Source: Pleomorphomonas carboxyditropha
GTDB lineage: Bacteria; Pseudomonadota; Alphaproteobacteria; Rhizobiales; Pleomorphomonadaceae
Assembly: GCF_002770725.1 (NCBI RefSeq)
Contig: NZ_NQVN01000006.1
Location: forward strand, 153,284 to 217,283
DNA: 64,000 bases
Direction of reading: 5' to 3'
The notes below the pieces were generated by a model. That model had not been told where the DNA came from. It made no database searches and worked only from the letters and a program-made list of their open reading frames with translations. The translations under genes were made by a program, and so were the position numbers. Below are positions 56,254 to 64,000 of the stretch, in pieces. Each line of letters starts with the position of its first letter. Position 1 is the stretch's first letter.

Positions 56254-56559
56254 TTACCAGCTCGACTTCACAAGGCCCGGGATGAGACCGAGCGACCCCA
56301 GCTCACGCAGGGCGATACGGCTCATCTTGAGCTTGCGATAATAAGACCGCGGGCGGCCGGTGACTTCGCAGCGGTTGCGGATGCGCACCGCCGACGAGTT
56401 GCGCGGAAGCTCGGCGAGCTTCAGGCGGGCAGCGAACTGCTCCTCGATGGTCAGCGACTTGTCGCTCGCGACAGCCTTGAGGGCCTCACGCTTGGCGGAG
56501 AACTGCTTCACCAGCTTCTGGCGACGCTTGTTCTTCTCGATGGCGCTCTTCTTAGCCAT
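56254..56559 (-). CDS. rpsN: 30S ribosomal protein S14
   Basis: A 101-residue protein of the small-subunit head. [19 protein letters not shown] and [19 protein letters not shown] identify the long, zinc-free form (one cysteine only), so it is not a zinc-regulated type. Between rplE and rpsH. Confidence 0.98.
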   Translation of the reverse strand: MAKKSAIEKNKRRQKLVKQFSAKREALKAVASDKSLTIEEQFAARLKLAELPRNSSAVRIRNRCEVTGRPRSYYRKLKMSRIALRELGSLGLIPGLVKSSW

Positions 56560-56579
56560 TTAAATCCGAACCCTTCTCG

Positions 56580-57137
56580 TCACTGCCGGAACGGGAAATT
56601 GAAGGCCTTGAGAAGCGCGCGCGCCTCGTCGTCGGTCTTCGCCGTGGTGCAGACGATGATGTCCATGCCCCAGACCTGCTCGACCTTGTCGTACTCGATC
56701 TCGGGGAAAACGATGTGCTCCTTGATGCCCATGGCATAGTTGCCGCGGCCATCGAAGGACTTCGGGTTCAGACCACGGAAGTCACGCACGCGCGGCAGCG
56801 CGATGGTGATGAGGCGGTCGAGGAACTCGTACATGCGCTGACGGCGGAGCGTCACCTTGGCACCGATGTTCATGCCCTCGCGCAGCTTGAAGGTGGCGAT
56901 GGACTTGCGGGCCTTGGTGATCACCGGCTTCTGGCCGGCGATGAGGGTCAGGTCGCCGACGGCCGAATTGATCTTCTTGCCGTCCGCGACGGTCTCGCCG
57001 ACGCCCATGTTCAGGACGATCTTGTCGAGAACCGGGACTTCCATCGTGTTCTTGTAACCGAACTGGTCGATGAGAGCCTTGCGGATCGTCTCGTCGTAGG
57101 TGCGCTTGAGGCGCGGAATGTAGACCGCATCAGCCAT
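56580..57137 (-). CDS. rplE: 50S ribosomal protein L5
   Basis: A 185-residue 5S rRNA-binding protein. [27 protein letters not shown] and FVFPEI-like [19 protein letters not shown] are family marks. Its start overlaps the rplX stop by eight bases (57130-57137). Confidence 0.98.
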   Translation of the reverse strand: MADAVYIPRLKRTYDETIRKALIDQFGYKNTMEVPVLDKIVLNMGVGETVADGKKINSAVGDLTLIAGQKPVITKARKSIATFKLREGMNIGAKVTLRRQRMYEFLDRLITIALPRVRDFRGLNPKSFDGRGNYAMGIKEHIVFPEIEYDKVEQVWGMDIIVCTTAKTDDEARALLKAFNFPFRQ

Positions 57138-57447
57138 CGATCACATCTCCGGAACGCTTGGCGAAGCGGACCTTGCGGCCGTCGTCGAGCAGCTTGAAAC
57201 CAACGCGGGTCGGCTTGCCGTCCTGGGGATCGGCAACGGCGAGGTTCGAGAGGTCGAGCGCCGCTTCCTTGGCGACGATGCCCCCCTCGGACTTGGCCGA
57301 CTGGCGCTGATGATGGCGAACGATGTTGACGCCGCGGACAACGGCGCGATTCTCGGACGGACGGACCTCGATGACCTCACCGGTCTTGCCCTTGTCCTTG
57401 CCAGCGAGAACCACGACCTTGTCGCCCTTCTTGATCTTGGCGGCCAT
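57130..57447 (-). CDS. rplX: 50S ribosomal protein L24
   Basis: A 105-residue assembly-initiating protein with a KOW domain: [20 protein letters not shown] is diagnostic, followed by [19 protein letters not shown]. Start ATG at 57447, two bases after the rplN stop codon region; stop overlaps rplE. Confidence 0.98.
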   Translation of the reverse strand: MAAKIKKGDKVVVLAGKDKGKTGEVIEVRPSENRAVVRGVNIVRHHQRQSAKSEGGIVAKEAALDLSNLAVADPQDGKPTRVGFKLLDDGRKVRFAKRSGDVIDG

Positions 57448-57449
57448 GG

Positions 57450-57818
57450 TTACAGAACCTCCGGGGCGAGCGAGATGATCTTCATGTGGTTCTTGGCGCG
57501 CAGTTCGCGCGGAACCGGTCCGAAGATACGGGTCCCGATCGGCTCTTTCTGGTTGTTGATGAGAACGGCGGCATTCTTGTCGAAACGAATGACCGAACCG
57601 TCCGTGCGCCGGATGTCCTTGGCCGTGCGGACCACGACCGCCTTCATCACGTCGCCCTTCTTCACGCGACCACGAGGGATGGCTTCCTTGATGGAGACGA
57701 CAATGATGTCGCCCACCGAGGCATACCGCCGCTTCGCGCCGCCGAGCACTTTGATGCACATAACACGACGTGCGCCGGAATTGTCCGCCACGTCGAGGTT
57801 GGTTTGCATCTGAATCAT
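57450..57818 (-). CDS. rplN: 50S ribosomal protein L14
   Basis: A 122-residue protein. [19 protein letters not shown] opens it, then [18 protein letters not shown] and [16 protein letters not shown]. It heads the spc gene group; a 527-bp gap with a promoter candidate and hairpins separates it from rpsQ. Confidence 0.98.
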   Translation of the reverse strand: MIQMQTNLDVADNSGARRVMCIKVLGGAKRRYASVGDIIVVSIKEAIPRGRVKKGDVMKAVVVRTAKDIRRTDGSVIRFDKNAAVLINNQKEPIGTRIFGPVPRELRAKNHMKIISLAPEVL

Positions 57819-58130
57819 GACTTGGCCGCCTTATCTTTGATGCATGCACCCACCGGCGCCGGATGGCGCAGGCAGGCAGCGACTTTGTTTTGGAACTCGG
57901 GAAATAGGGGTACGGCGTGCCGGACCCTTAGATTCGAGTTCATCCCAGTCCCAGGCCGTATCCGCAGCCCGGGAGGCCCGGCCCCTACCCTGCCGCCTCG
58001 TGAGGCGGCGGGAAACAAGGCCGGATGTCTCGCTTTCGCCGTCAAGTCGCGGCGCCCTCGGGCTGCCTCGACGAAACAATCCGAAACGGAACGGCACAGG
58101 CTGCCATTCCGTTCTGAAATCAGCGTCTGC

Positions 58131-58159
58131 CGCATAAGCCTCTCCGGGTCGGAAGTCAA
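58131..58159 (-). promoter_or_regulatory. Promoter candidate for the spc operon (rplN onward)
   Basis: On the minus strand TTGACT (58154-58159) and TATGCG (58131-58136) are spaced by 17 bases inside the rpsQ-rplN gap, about 313 bp before rplN. The leader after it carries small hairpins (for example CCGCCTCG/TGAGGCGG style pairing at 57992-58009). Confidence 0.55.
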
Positions 58160-58267
58160 TGACCCGGGGACGCTAATTCGGGGCAATCGCCGAAAGGCGA
58201 CTGCGCCTTTGTTGTTTCACCTCAGTCGCCGGCGGGCCTCCGGCCCTTGGCTTCCGCTCCGCTAAAC

Positions 58268-58297
58268 GCATTTCGAGGCTCACCCGCCTCGAAATGC
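58268..58297 (-). terminator. Strong stem-loop after rpsQ at the S10/spc boundary
   Basis: GCATTTCGAGGC (58268-58279) pairs perfectly with GCCTCGAAATGC (58286-58297) around six bases: a 12-bp stem 49 bp past the rpsQ stop. A T-poor GTTTAGC follows on the minus strand, so termination may be partial. Confidence 0.6.
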
Positions 58298-58345
58298 CGC
58301 TCCGCGCGGCGCCGGTCGGCGCCGGAAACTCTTTCTCTCGTCCGC

Positions 58346-58588
58346 TCAGCTGGCGCTGGCGGTGGCGAGCACAACCCAGCGCTTGGTCTTGGAAATGGGC
58401 TTGCTTTCCTCGATGGAAACCACGTCCCCGACCTTGTACTGGTTCGCCTCGTCATGCGCCTGGTAGTTCTTGGTCCGGCGCACGGTCTTCTTGAGCACCG
58501 GATGGGTGAAGCGACGCTCCACCTTCACTACGACCGTCTTGTCGGTCTTGTCGCTGACGACGACGCCTTGCAGGATGCGCTTCGGCAA
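58346..58588 (-). CDS. rpsQ: 30S ribosomal protein S17
   Basis: An 80-residue 16S rRNA-binding protein. [19 protein letters not shown] and [14 protein letters not shown] identify it. The start codon is TTG (58586-58588) with AAGGAGAGACGAG in front, unusual for a ribosomal protein; no ATG offers a family-length alternative. Last gene of the S10 group before the 527-bp gap. Confidence 0.97.
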   Translation of the reverse strand: MPKRILQGVVVSDKTDKTVVVKVERRFTHPVLKKTVRRTKNYQAHDEANQYKVGDVVSIEESKPISKTKRWVVLATASAS

Positions 58589-58599
58589 CTCGTCTCTCC

Positions 58600-58800
58600 T
58601 TAAGCGTTCGCAGTCGCGCGCTTGTCGCGCAGAACCGTCTGGATGCGGGCGATGTCGCGACGCACGACCCGCACGCGGGACGTATTCTCAAGCTGGCCCG
58701 TCGCCTTCTGGAAGCGCAGATTGAACTGCTCTTTCTTCAGCTTGGCCAGCTCGTCCTCGAGCTGGTCGGGCGTCATGGCCCGAACGTCGTTCGCCTTCAT
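58600..58800 (-). CDS. rpmC: 50S ribosomal protein L29
   Basis: A 66-residue protein near the polypeptide exit. [20 protein letters not shown] and [19 protein letters not shown] identify it. Eleven bp before rpsQ. Confidence 0.98.
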   Translation of the reverse strand: MKANDVRAMTPDQLEDELAKLKKEQFNLRFQKATGQLENTSRVRVVRRDIARIQTVLRDKRATANA

Positions 58801-58890
58801 CGTTTTCTCGTCCTAACAGTAGGGCCGGTCTTCCGATCGGCGCCCGCTTGCCGGGAGGTCGTCGACCTCACGGGCGGGCGCCCCTGCGGA

Positions 58891-59304
58891 TCACTCGGCG
58901 ATGCGCTGAATGAAGCGCGTCTTGATCGGAAGTTTGGCCGCGCCGAGACGGAGCGCCTCGCGGGCGACCTCCTCGGGCACGCCGTCGAGCTCGAACATGA
59001 TCCGGCCGGGCTTGATGCGGACGCACCAGAACTCCGGCGAACCCTTGCCCTTGCCCATGCGGACCTCGGTCGGCTTGGAGGTGACCGGAACGTCCGGGAA
59101 CACGCGGATCCAGACACGGCCGATACGCTTCATCTGGCGGGTGATCGCGCGGCGGGCCGCCTCGATCTGCCGCGCGGTGACGCGCTCGGGCTCCATGGCC
59201 TTGAGGCCGTAGGCGCCGAAGTTCAGCTCGGTGCCGCCCTTCGAAGCGCCGTGGATGCGGCCCTTGAACTGCTTGCGGAATTTGGTGCGCTTCGGTTGAA
59301 GCAT
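58891..59304 (-). CDS. rplP: 50S ribosomal protein L16
   Basis: A 137-residue protein of the A-site region. [17 protein letters not shown] opens it; [20 protein letters not shown] is diagnostic. Between rpsC and rpmC. Confidence 0.98.
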   Translation of the reverse strand: MLQPKRTKFRKQFKGRIHGASKGGTELNFGAYGLKAMEPERVTARQIEAARRAITRQMKRIGRVWIRVFPDVPVTSKPTEVRMGKGKGSPEFWCVRIKPGRIMFELDGVPEEVAREALRLGAAKLPIKTRFIQRIAE

Positions 59305-59326
59305 CTTCCTTCTCCCAAAACTCTAG

Positions 59327-60112
59327 TTAGCGCGCACCATCGGCGTCGCGGTCACGACCACGGCCGCGGCCGCGGCCTTCACGGTCGCCACGGGGATTGT
59401 CGCGGTCCCGGCGGCGGTCGCCGCCCGAACGCTCGCCGTCATTGCCGCCCTCAAGCGCCCGACGCTCGGAAGCGAGCGGGTCGTGCTCCAGGATCTCACC
59501 CTTGAACACCCAGACCTTGAGGCCGTTGGTGCCGTAGGCGGTGTGGGCGGTGGCAATGCCGTAATCGATGTCCGCACGGAGCGTATGCAGGGGCACGCGG
59601 CCCTCGCGGTACCACTCCAGGCGGGCGATTTCGGCGCCGCCGAGACGACCACCGGCGTTGATGCGGATGCCCTCGGCACCGAGACGCATCGCCGACTGGA
59701 CCGAACGCTTCATCGCACGGCGGAAGGCCACGCGGCGCTCGAGCTGCTGGGCGATCGACGCGGCGATCAGCGTCGCGTCGGTCTCGGGCTTGCGCACCTC
59801 GACGATGTTGAGATGCACTTCCGAGGTGGTGAACTTGGCGATCTGCTTGCGCAGCTTCTCGATGTCGGCGCCCTTCTTGCCGATCACCACGCCCGGACGA
59901 GCCGAGTGGATGGTGACGCGGCACTTCTTGTGCGGACGCTCGATCACGATCTTGGCCACCGCCGCCGCCTTCAGTTCCTCGAAGAGGAAGTTGCGGATGG
60001 CGAGGTCCTCGTGCAGCAGCGCGCCGTACTCGGTCTTGCCGGCGAACCAGCGCGAGTCCCAGGTCCGGTTGATGCCGAGACGCAGACCGATCGGATTGAC
60101 TTTATGACCCAT
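59327..60112 (-). CDS. rpsC: 30S ribosomal protein S3 with an Arg/Asp/Gly-rich tail
   Basis: A 261-residue protein at the mRNA entry site. [20 protein letters not shown] and [15 protein letters not shown] (KH domain) are diagnostic. The final 45 or so residues are a low-complexity tail of R, D and G ([19 protein letters not shown]), beyond the 233 residues of E. coli. The start overlaps the rplV stop by one base. Confidence 0.98.
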   Translation of the reverse strand: MGHKVNPIGLRLGINRTWDSRWFAGKTEYGALLHEDLAIRNFLFEELKAAAVAKIVIERPHKKCRVTIHSARPGVVIGKKGADIEKLRKQIAKFTTSEVHLNIVEVRKPETDATLIAASIAQQLERRVAFRRAMKRSVQSAMRLGAEGIRINAGGRLGGAEIARLEWYREGRVPLHTLRADIDYGIATAHTAYGTNGLKVWVFKGEILEHDPLASERRALEGGNDGERSGGDRRRDRDNPRGDREGRGRGRGRDRDADGAR

Positions 60113-60492
60113 CAGGCGGTCTCCTCGACTTCGCGAACCACGATCGTGAGGTTCGCAAACGGCTTCTGGATTTGACCGACGCGACCACGGGCCCGCGGCG
60201 AGAAGCGCTTCATGACGAGGCCCTTGCTCACGAAGGCTTCCTTGACGACGAGCGCGTCGACGTCGAGGTCGTGGTTGTTCTCGGCATTGGCGATCGCCGA
60301 CTCCAGCGTCTTCTTCACGTCGCCGGCGATACGCTTGCGCGAGAAGGTGAGATCGGCCAGCGCCGTATTGACCTTCTTGCCGCGGATCAGAGCCGCGACA
60401 AGGTTGAGCTTCTGCGGCGAGACGCGAAGATTGCGGGTCACCGCCTGCGCCTCGGTGTCGGCGAGCGTGCGTTCACGCTTCGGCTTACCCAT
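60112..60492 (-). CDS. rplV: 50S ribosomal protein L22
   Basis: A 126-residue tunnel protein. [20 protein letters not shown] and [20 protein letters not shown] identify it. Two bp after rpsS. Confidence 0.98.
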   Translation of the reverse strand: MGKPKRERTLADTEAQAVTRNLRVSPQKLNLVAALIRGKKVNTALADLTFSRKRIAGDVKKTLESAIANAENNHDLDVDALVVKEAFVSKGLVMKRFSPRARGRVGQIQKPFANLTIVVREVEETA

Positions 60493-60494
60493 GG

Positions 60495-60773
60495 TTACTT
60501 CCTCTTCGCCTTCTTGTCCGAGCCATGGCCATAGTAGGTACGGGTCGGCGCGAACTCGCCGAACTTGTGACCCACCATGTCCTCGTTCACGGACACCGGG
60601 ATGTGCTTCTGGCCGTTGTAGACGCCGAACGTCAGTCCGACGAAATTCGGCAGGATCGTGGAGCGGCGGCTCCAGATCTTGATGACTTCATTGCGGCCGC
60701 TGGCGCGACTGACTTCCGCCTTCTTGAGGAGGTAGCCGTCGACGAACGGGCCTTTCCAAACCGAACGAGTCAC
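60495..60773 (-). CDS. rpsS: 30S ribosomal protein S19
   Basis: A 92-residue protein. [33 protein letters not shown] and [17 protein letters not shown] identify it. The start codon is GTG at 60771-60773. Confidence 0.98.
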   Translation of the reverse strand: MTRSVWKGPFVDGYLLKKAEVSRASGRNEVIKIWSRRSTILPNFVGLTFGVYNGQKHIPVSVNEDMVGHKFGEFAPTRTYYGHGSDKKAKRK

Positions 60774-60788
60774 GGTCGTTCCTCTCTC

Positions 60789-61628
60789 TTACTGCGACTT
60801 CTTGCGCGCGTGGCGGCTACGGACGATGAACTTGTCCGTGGACTTGTTCGACCTCGTCTTCTTGCCCTTGGTCGGCTTGCCCCACGGGGTGACCGGATGA
60901 CGGCCACCCGAGGTGCGGCCTTCACCACCGCCGTGCGGATGGTCGATCGGGTTCATGGCGACGCCGCGGTTGACCGGGCGCTTGCCCAGCCAGCGGTTGC
61001 GGCCGGCCTTGCCGATCGACACGTTGGCGTGGTCGGGGTTCGACACGGCGCCGATGGTGGCAAAGCAGGTGCCGAGCACCTTGCGCTGCTCGCCGGAGTT
61101 GAGACGCAGGACGGTGTAGCCCTGGTCGCGGCCGACGATCTGCGCGTAGGAACCGGCCGAACGGGCGATCTGGCCGCCCTTGCCGGGCTTCAGCTCGACA
61201 TTGTGGACGAGCGTGCCGACCGGAATGGCCGACAGCTGCATCGCATTGCCGGGCTTCACGTCGGCGGCGGCCGCGGCGACGACGGTGTCGCCGACGGCCA
61301 GGCGCTGCGGGGCCAGGATATAGCTCAGCTCGCCGTCCTCGTACTTGATGAGGGCGATGAAGCCGGTGCGGTTGGGATCGTACTCCAGGCGCTCGACCAC
61401 GGCGTTGACGCCGAGCTTGCGACGCTTGAAGTCGATGATGCGATAGGAGCGCTTGTGACCGCCGCCGCGATGGTAGGCGGTGATCCGGCCGAGGTTGTTG
61501 CGACCGCCGGTCTTGCTGAGACCTTCGGTCAACGCCTTCACCGGCGCGCCCTTGTGAAGCTCGGAGCGATCGACGAGGACCAGCTGGCGCTGGCCCGGGG
61601 TCGTCGGCTTGTAATATTTGAGTGCCAT
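60789..61628 (-). CDS. rplB: 50S ribosomal protein L2
   Basis: A 279-residue core protein of the peptidyl transferase region. [20 protein letters not shown] opens it; [18 protein letters not shown] and [18 protein letters not shown] are diagnostic. Between rplW and rpsS. Confidence 0.98.
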   Translation of the reverse strand: MALKYYKPTTPGQRQLVLVDRSELHKGAPVKALTEGLSKTGGRNNLGRITAYHRGGGHKRSYRIIDFKRRKLGVNAVVERLEYDPNRTGFIALIKYEDGELSYILAPQRLAVGDTVVAAAAADVKPGNAMQLSAIPVGTLVHNVELKPGKGGQIARSAGSYAQIVGRDQGYTVLRLNSGEQRKVLGTCFATIGAVSNPDHANVSIGKAGRNRWLGKRPVNRGVAMNPIDHPHGGGEGRTSGGRHPVTPWGKPTKGKKTRSNKSTDKFIVRSRHARKKSQ

Positions 61629-61647
61629 AATCGTCCTGCCGCTCGGA

Positions 61648-61941
61648 TCAGAGGCCCGTCGTGATGTCGATCGAATGGCCCTCTTCGAGGGTCACGATCG
61701 CTTTCTTCACGTCGGACTGGGTGCCGATGATGCCCCGGAAGCGCTTCGTCTTGCCCTTGCGCACGAGCGTGTTGACGCTCTTGACCTTCACCGAGAAGAG
61801 CTGCTCGACGGCAGCCTTGATCTCGGGCTTGGTCGCGGTCCTGGCAACGTTGAAGACCACCTTGTTGTTCTCAGCCTGGATGGTCGCCTTTTCGGTGACC
61901 ACCGGCGTGCGGATGATGTCGTAGTGCTTCAGATTGGTCAT
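61648..61941 (-). CDS. rplW: 50S ribosomal protein L23
   Basis: A 97-residue protein at the exit tunnel and a docking site for trigger factor and [19 protein letters not shown] and [20 protein letters not shown] identify it. Its ATG overlaps the rplD stop (61938-61941). Confidence 0.98.
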   Translation of the reverse strand: MTNLKHYDIIRTPVVTEKATIQAENNKVVFNVARTATKPEIKAAVEQLFSVKVKSVNTLVRKGKTKRFRGIIGTQSDVKKAIVTLEEGHSIDITTGL

Positions 61942-62558
61942 TTGAACCGCTCCTCGAGCGCCGACACGGCCGCCTTGGTCAGAACCAGCGTGTCACGACG
62001 CAGAATGTCGTAGACGTTGATGCCCTGCACGGGCAGCACGTCGATCTGCGGAATGGCACGGGCCGCCAGGCGGAACTGATCCTGCGGGTTGGCTCCGTCG
62101 ATGATCAGCGCGTTGGTGAGGCCGAGCGCGGCGAGCTTCGTCTTCAGGGCCTTCGTCTTGGCCTCGGCGGCGACCGCCTCGTCCAGGACGACGATGTTGG
62201 CACCCTTGGCCTTGGCCGACAGGGCGAGCTTCAGGCCGAGGGCCCGAACCTTCTTGGGCAGGTCGTGCTCATGGCTGCGCACCACGGGACCGAAGGCCTT
62301 GCCGCCGCCACGGAACTGCGGAGCCGCCTTGTTGCCGTGACGGGCGCCGCCGGTGCCCTTCTGCCGGTACATCTTCTTGCCGGTCTTGGTGATCTCTGTA
62401 CGGGTCAGAGTCTTGTGCGTACCGGCCTGGCGCTTGGCGAGCTGCCAGCGCACGACGCGCTGCAGGATGTCGGCGCGCGGATCGAGACCGAAGATCTCGT
62501 CCGAAAGCGCGACCGTCCCGGCAACAGCGCCATCGAGGGTCTTGACTTCGAGTTCCAT
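61938..62558 (-). CDS. rplD: 50S ribosomal protein L4
   Basis: A 206-residue protein with a tunnel loop; in E. coli it also represses the S10 operon. [20 protein letters not shown] is diagnostic. ATG at 62558 overlaps the rplC stop by one base; a GTG just before is less likely. Confidence 0.98.
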   Translation of the reverse strand: MELEVKTLDGAVAGTVALSDEIFGLDPRADILQRVVRWQLAKRQAGTHKTLTRTEITKTGKKMYRQKGTGGARHGNKAAPQFRGGGKAFGPVVRSHEHDLPKKVRALGLKLALSAKAKGANIVVLDEAVAAEAKTKALKTKLAALGLTNALIIDGANPQDQFRLAARAIPQIDVLPVQGINVYDILRRDTLVLTKAAVSALEERFK

Positions 62559-63265
62559 CACTCACCTGCCTCCGCGGTCGCAGCGGGCGCCGCCTTGCGG
62601 AACTTGCCCGGGGTGGGAACACCTTCCGGAAGCTTCTTCTTGACCGCGTCGCGGACGAGGATCCAGCCGCCCTTGGCACCGGGGACCGCGCCCTCGACCA
62701 GGATCAGACCGCGATCGGCATCGGTGCGCACGATCTTGAGGTTCTGCGTGGTCACGCGCTCGTCGCCGAGATGGCCAGGCATCTTCTTGTTCTTGAAGAC
62801 CTTGCCCGGATCCTGGCGCTGGCCGGTCGAACCCAGCACGCGGTGCGAGACCGAGTTGCCGTGGGTGGCGCGGCCGCCGTGGAAGTTCCAGCGCTTCATG
62901 GCGCCGGCGAAGCCCTTACCGATAGAGGTACCGGTAACGTCGACGAACTGGCCGGCGACGAAGTGATCGGCCGTCAGTTCGGCGCCCACCTCGATGAGGT
63001 TCTCGGGGGACACCCGGAACTCGGCGAGCTCGCGCTTCGGCTCGACCTGCGCCACGGCAAAGTGGCCGCGCATCGCCTTCGAGACATTCTTGACCTTGAC
63101 CGTACCGGCGCCCAACTGGACCGCGGTATAGCCGTTCTTTTCTTCGGTACGGTGAGCGACCACCTGGCAGTTCTCAAGCTTGAGAACCGTCACGGGAACA
63201 TGCTCGCCTGCGTCGTTGTAGACGCGGGTCATGCCGACCTTCTGTGCAATGACACCTGAGCGCAT
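62558..63265 (-). CDS. rplC: 50S ribosomal protein L3
   Basis: A 235-residue assembly-initiating protein. [18 protein letters not shown] opens it at 63265, and [19 protein letters not shown] contains the glutamine/methylation region of the family. Second gene of the S10 operon, 29 bp after rpsJ. Confidence 0.98.
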   Translation of the reverse strand: MRSGVIAQKVGMTRVYNDAGEHVPVTVLKLENCQVVAHRTEEKNGYTAVQLGAGTVKVKNVSKAMRGHFAVAQVEPKRELAEFRVSPENLIEVGAELTADHFVAGQFVDVTGTSIGKGFAGAMKRWNFHGGRATHGNSVSHRVLGSTGQRQDPGKVFKNKKMPGHLGDERVTTQNLKIVRTDADRGLILVEGAVPGAKGGWILVRDAVKKKLPEGVPTPGKFRKAAPAATAEAGE

Positions 63266-63294
63266 AGCGTTCTCTCTCAACCCGGCTCTTGTTC

Positions 63295-63603
63295 TCAGAG
63301 CTTGATCTCGACGTCCACGCCGGCCGCGAGGTCGAGCTTCATCAGCGCGTCCACGGTCTGCGGGGTCGGATCGATGATGTCCAGGAGGCGCTTGTGGGTG
63401 CGCATCTCGAACTGTTCGCGGCTCTTCTTGTCGATATGGGGCGAGCGGTTGACCGTGAACTTCTCGATTCGCGTCGGAAGCGGAACCGGGCCCCGGACCT
63501 GCGCGCCCGTGCGCTTGGCCGTGTTGACGATCTCGCGCGTCGAGGCATCGAGGATACGATGATCGAACGCTTTGAGACGGATACGGATATTCTGACCGTT
63601 CAT
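63295..63603 (-). CDS. rpsJ: 30S ribosomal protein S10
   Basis: A 102-residue protein, also the NusE antitermination factor. [19 protein letters not shown] opens it, and [20 protein letters not shown] is diagnostic. Start at 63603; upstream in-frame codons are outside the family length. First gene of the S10 operon, 65 bp after tuf. Confidence 0.98.
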   Translation of the reverse strand: MNGQNIRIRLKAFDHRILDASTREIVNTAKRTGAQVRGPVPLPTRIEKFTVNRSPHIDKKSREQFEMRTHKRLLDIIDPTPQTVDALMKLDLAAGVDVEIKL

Positions 63604-63668
63604 TTCTCTACCTCTGGAGGAGACGCGGGCGGAGCGAACCCCGCCCCGTATCACCTCGAAACGATCAA

Positions 63669-64000
<332 letters not shown>

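Noticed and set aside
57815..58186. A 123-codon minus-strand frame in the rpsQ-rplN gap
   Set aside because: It overlaps rplN by a few bases, has no ribosome site, crosses hairpins and resembles no family; the gap is better read as leader DNA.

Overview
The window is high-GC DNA from an alphaproteobacterium, most likely of the order Hyphomicrobiales (Rhizobiales). This rests on the gene order hisF-hisE-coaA, hslV-hslU close to his genes, the whole rpsJ-to-rplQ ribosomal block with adk after secY, and two intergenic double-hairpin elements with an AACCGG(A/T)TTCCACTT core that I associate with Rhizobiales genomes. A genus cannot be fixed from the sequence. Soluble PAS chemotaxis, flavodiiron and aldehyde oxidoreductase genes suggest a metabolically flexible organism that meets low oxygen.

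Layout. 0-10.7 kb: a partial yicC, an aldo/keto reductase, a tandemly duplicated palindromic repeat, a LacI regulator, hslVU, a short-chain dehydrogenase-like protein, a double-PAS chemoreceptor, and hisF-hisE-coaA. 10.7-19.9 kb: an amino-sugar and peptidoglycan-recycling locus. One arm (minus) is BadF-type kinase, GntR regulator and nagA. The divergent arm (plus) is murQ, an ABC sugar transporter and a Gfo/Idh/MocA oxidoreductase lying between permease and ATPase genes. 20-26 kb: gor, a DUF2059 protein, gph, two small membrane proteins, a MoeB/ThiF-like protein lacking its zinc ligands, and a HAD phosphatase.

26-43 kb: a molybdenum-centred island on the minus strand and the most distinctive part of the window. 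It has a Mop-type aldehyde oxidoreductase closely matching Desulfovibrio gigas MOP, its XdhC-like maturation factor, and a tightly overlapping run: pyridine-nucleotide oxidoreductase/CCG fusion, CxxC redox protein, methyltransferase, C-GCAxxG-C-C protein, MobA-like nucleotidyltransferase with an HD domain, radical SAM protein and AMP-dependent CoA ligase. I recall this set as the DVU_1551-DVU_1559 neighbourhood of Desulfovibrio. Next to it are moaA and a regulator joining an AcoR-like GAF/PAS sensor to a Crp/Fnr DNA-binding half. An arsM-like methyltransferase and a flavodiiron protein flank the other side. A working model is that the nucleotidyltransferase and XdhC protein make and insert the cytosine-dinucleotide molybdopterin, MOP oxidises an aldehyde, the GltD-like/CCG protein carries the electrons, the ligase may activate the acid, and the radical SAM, methyltransferase and C-GCAxxG proteins do an unknown modification.

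43-48 kb: higA with a 5'-truncated higB beside tRNA-Val(CAC), a protein with four internal repeats, rarA and a Do-like protease. 48-64 kb: the ribosomal super-cluster on the minus strand, from the 3' end of tuf through the S10, spc and alpha operons. It is interrupted by a 527-bp gap exactly at the S10/spc boundary, with a strong hairpin and a good promoter, a 383-bp gap before secY with repeat hairpins, and a promoter ahead of rpsM. A clear intrinsic terminator follows rplQ.
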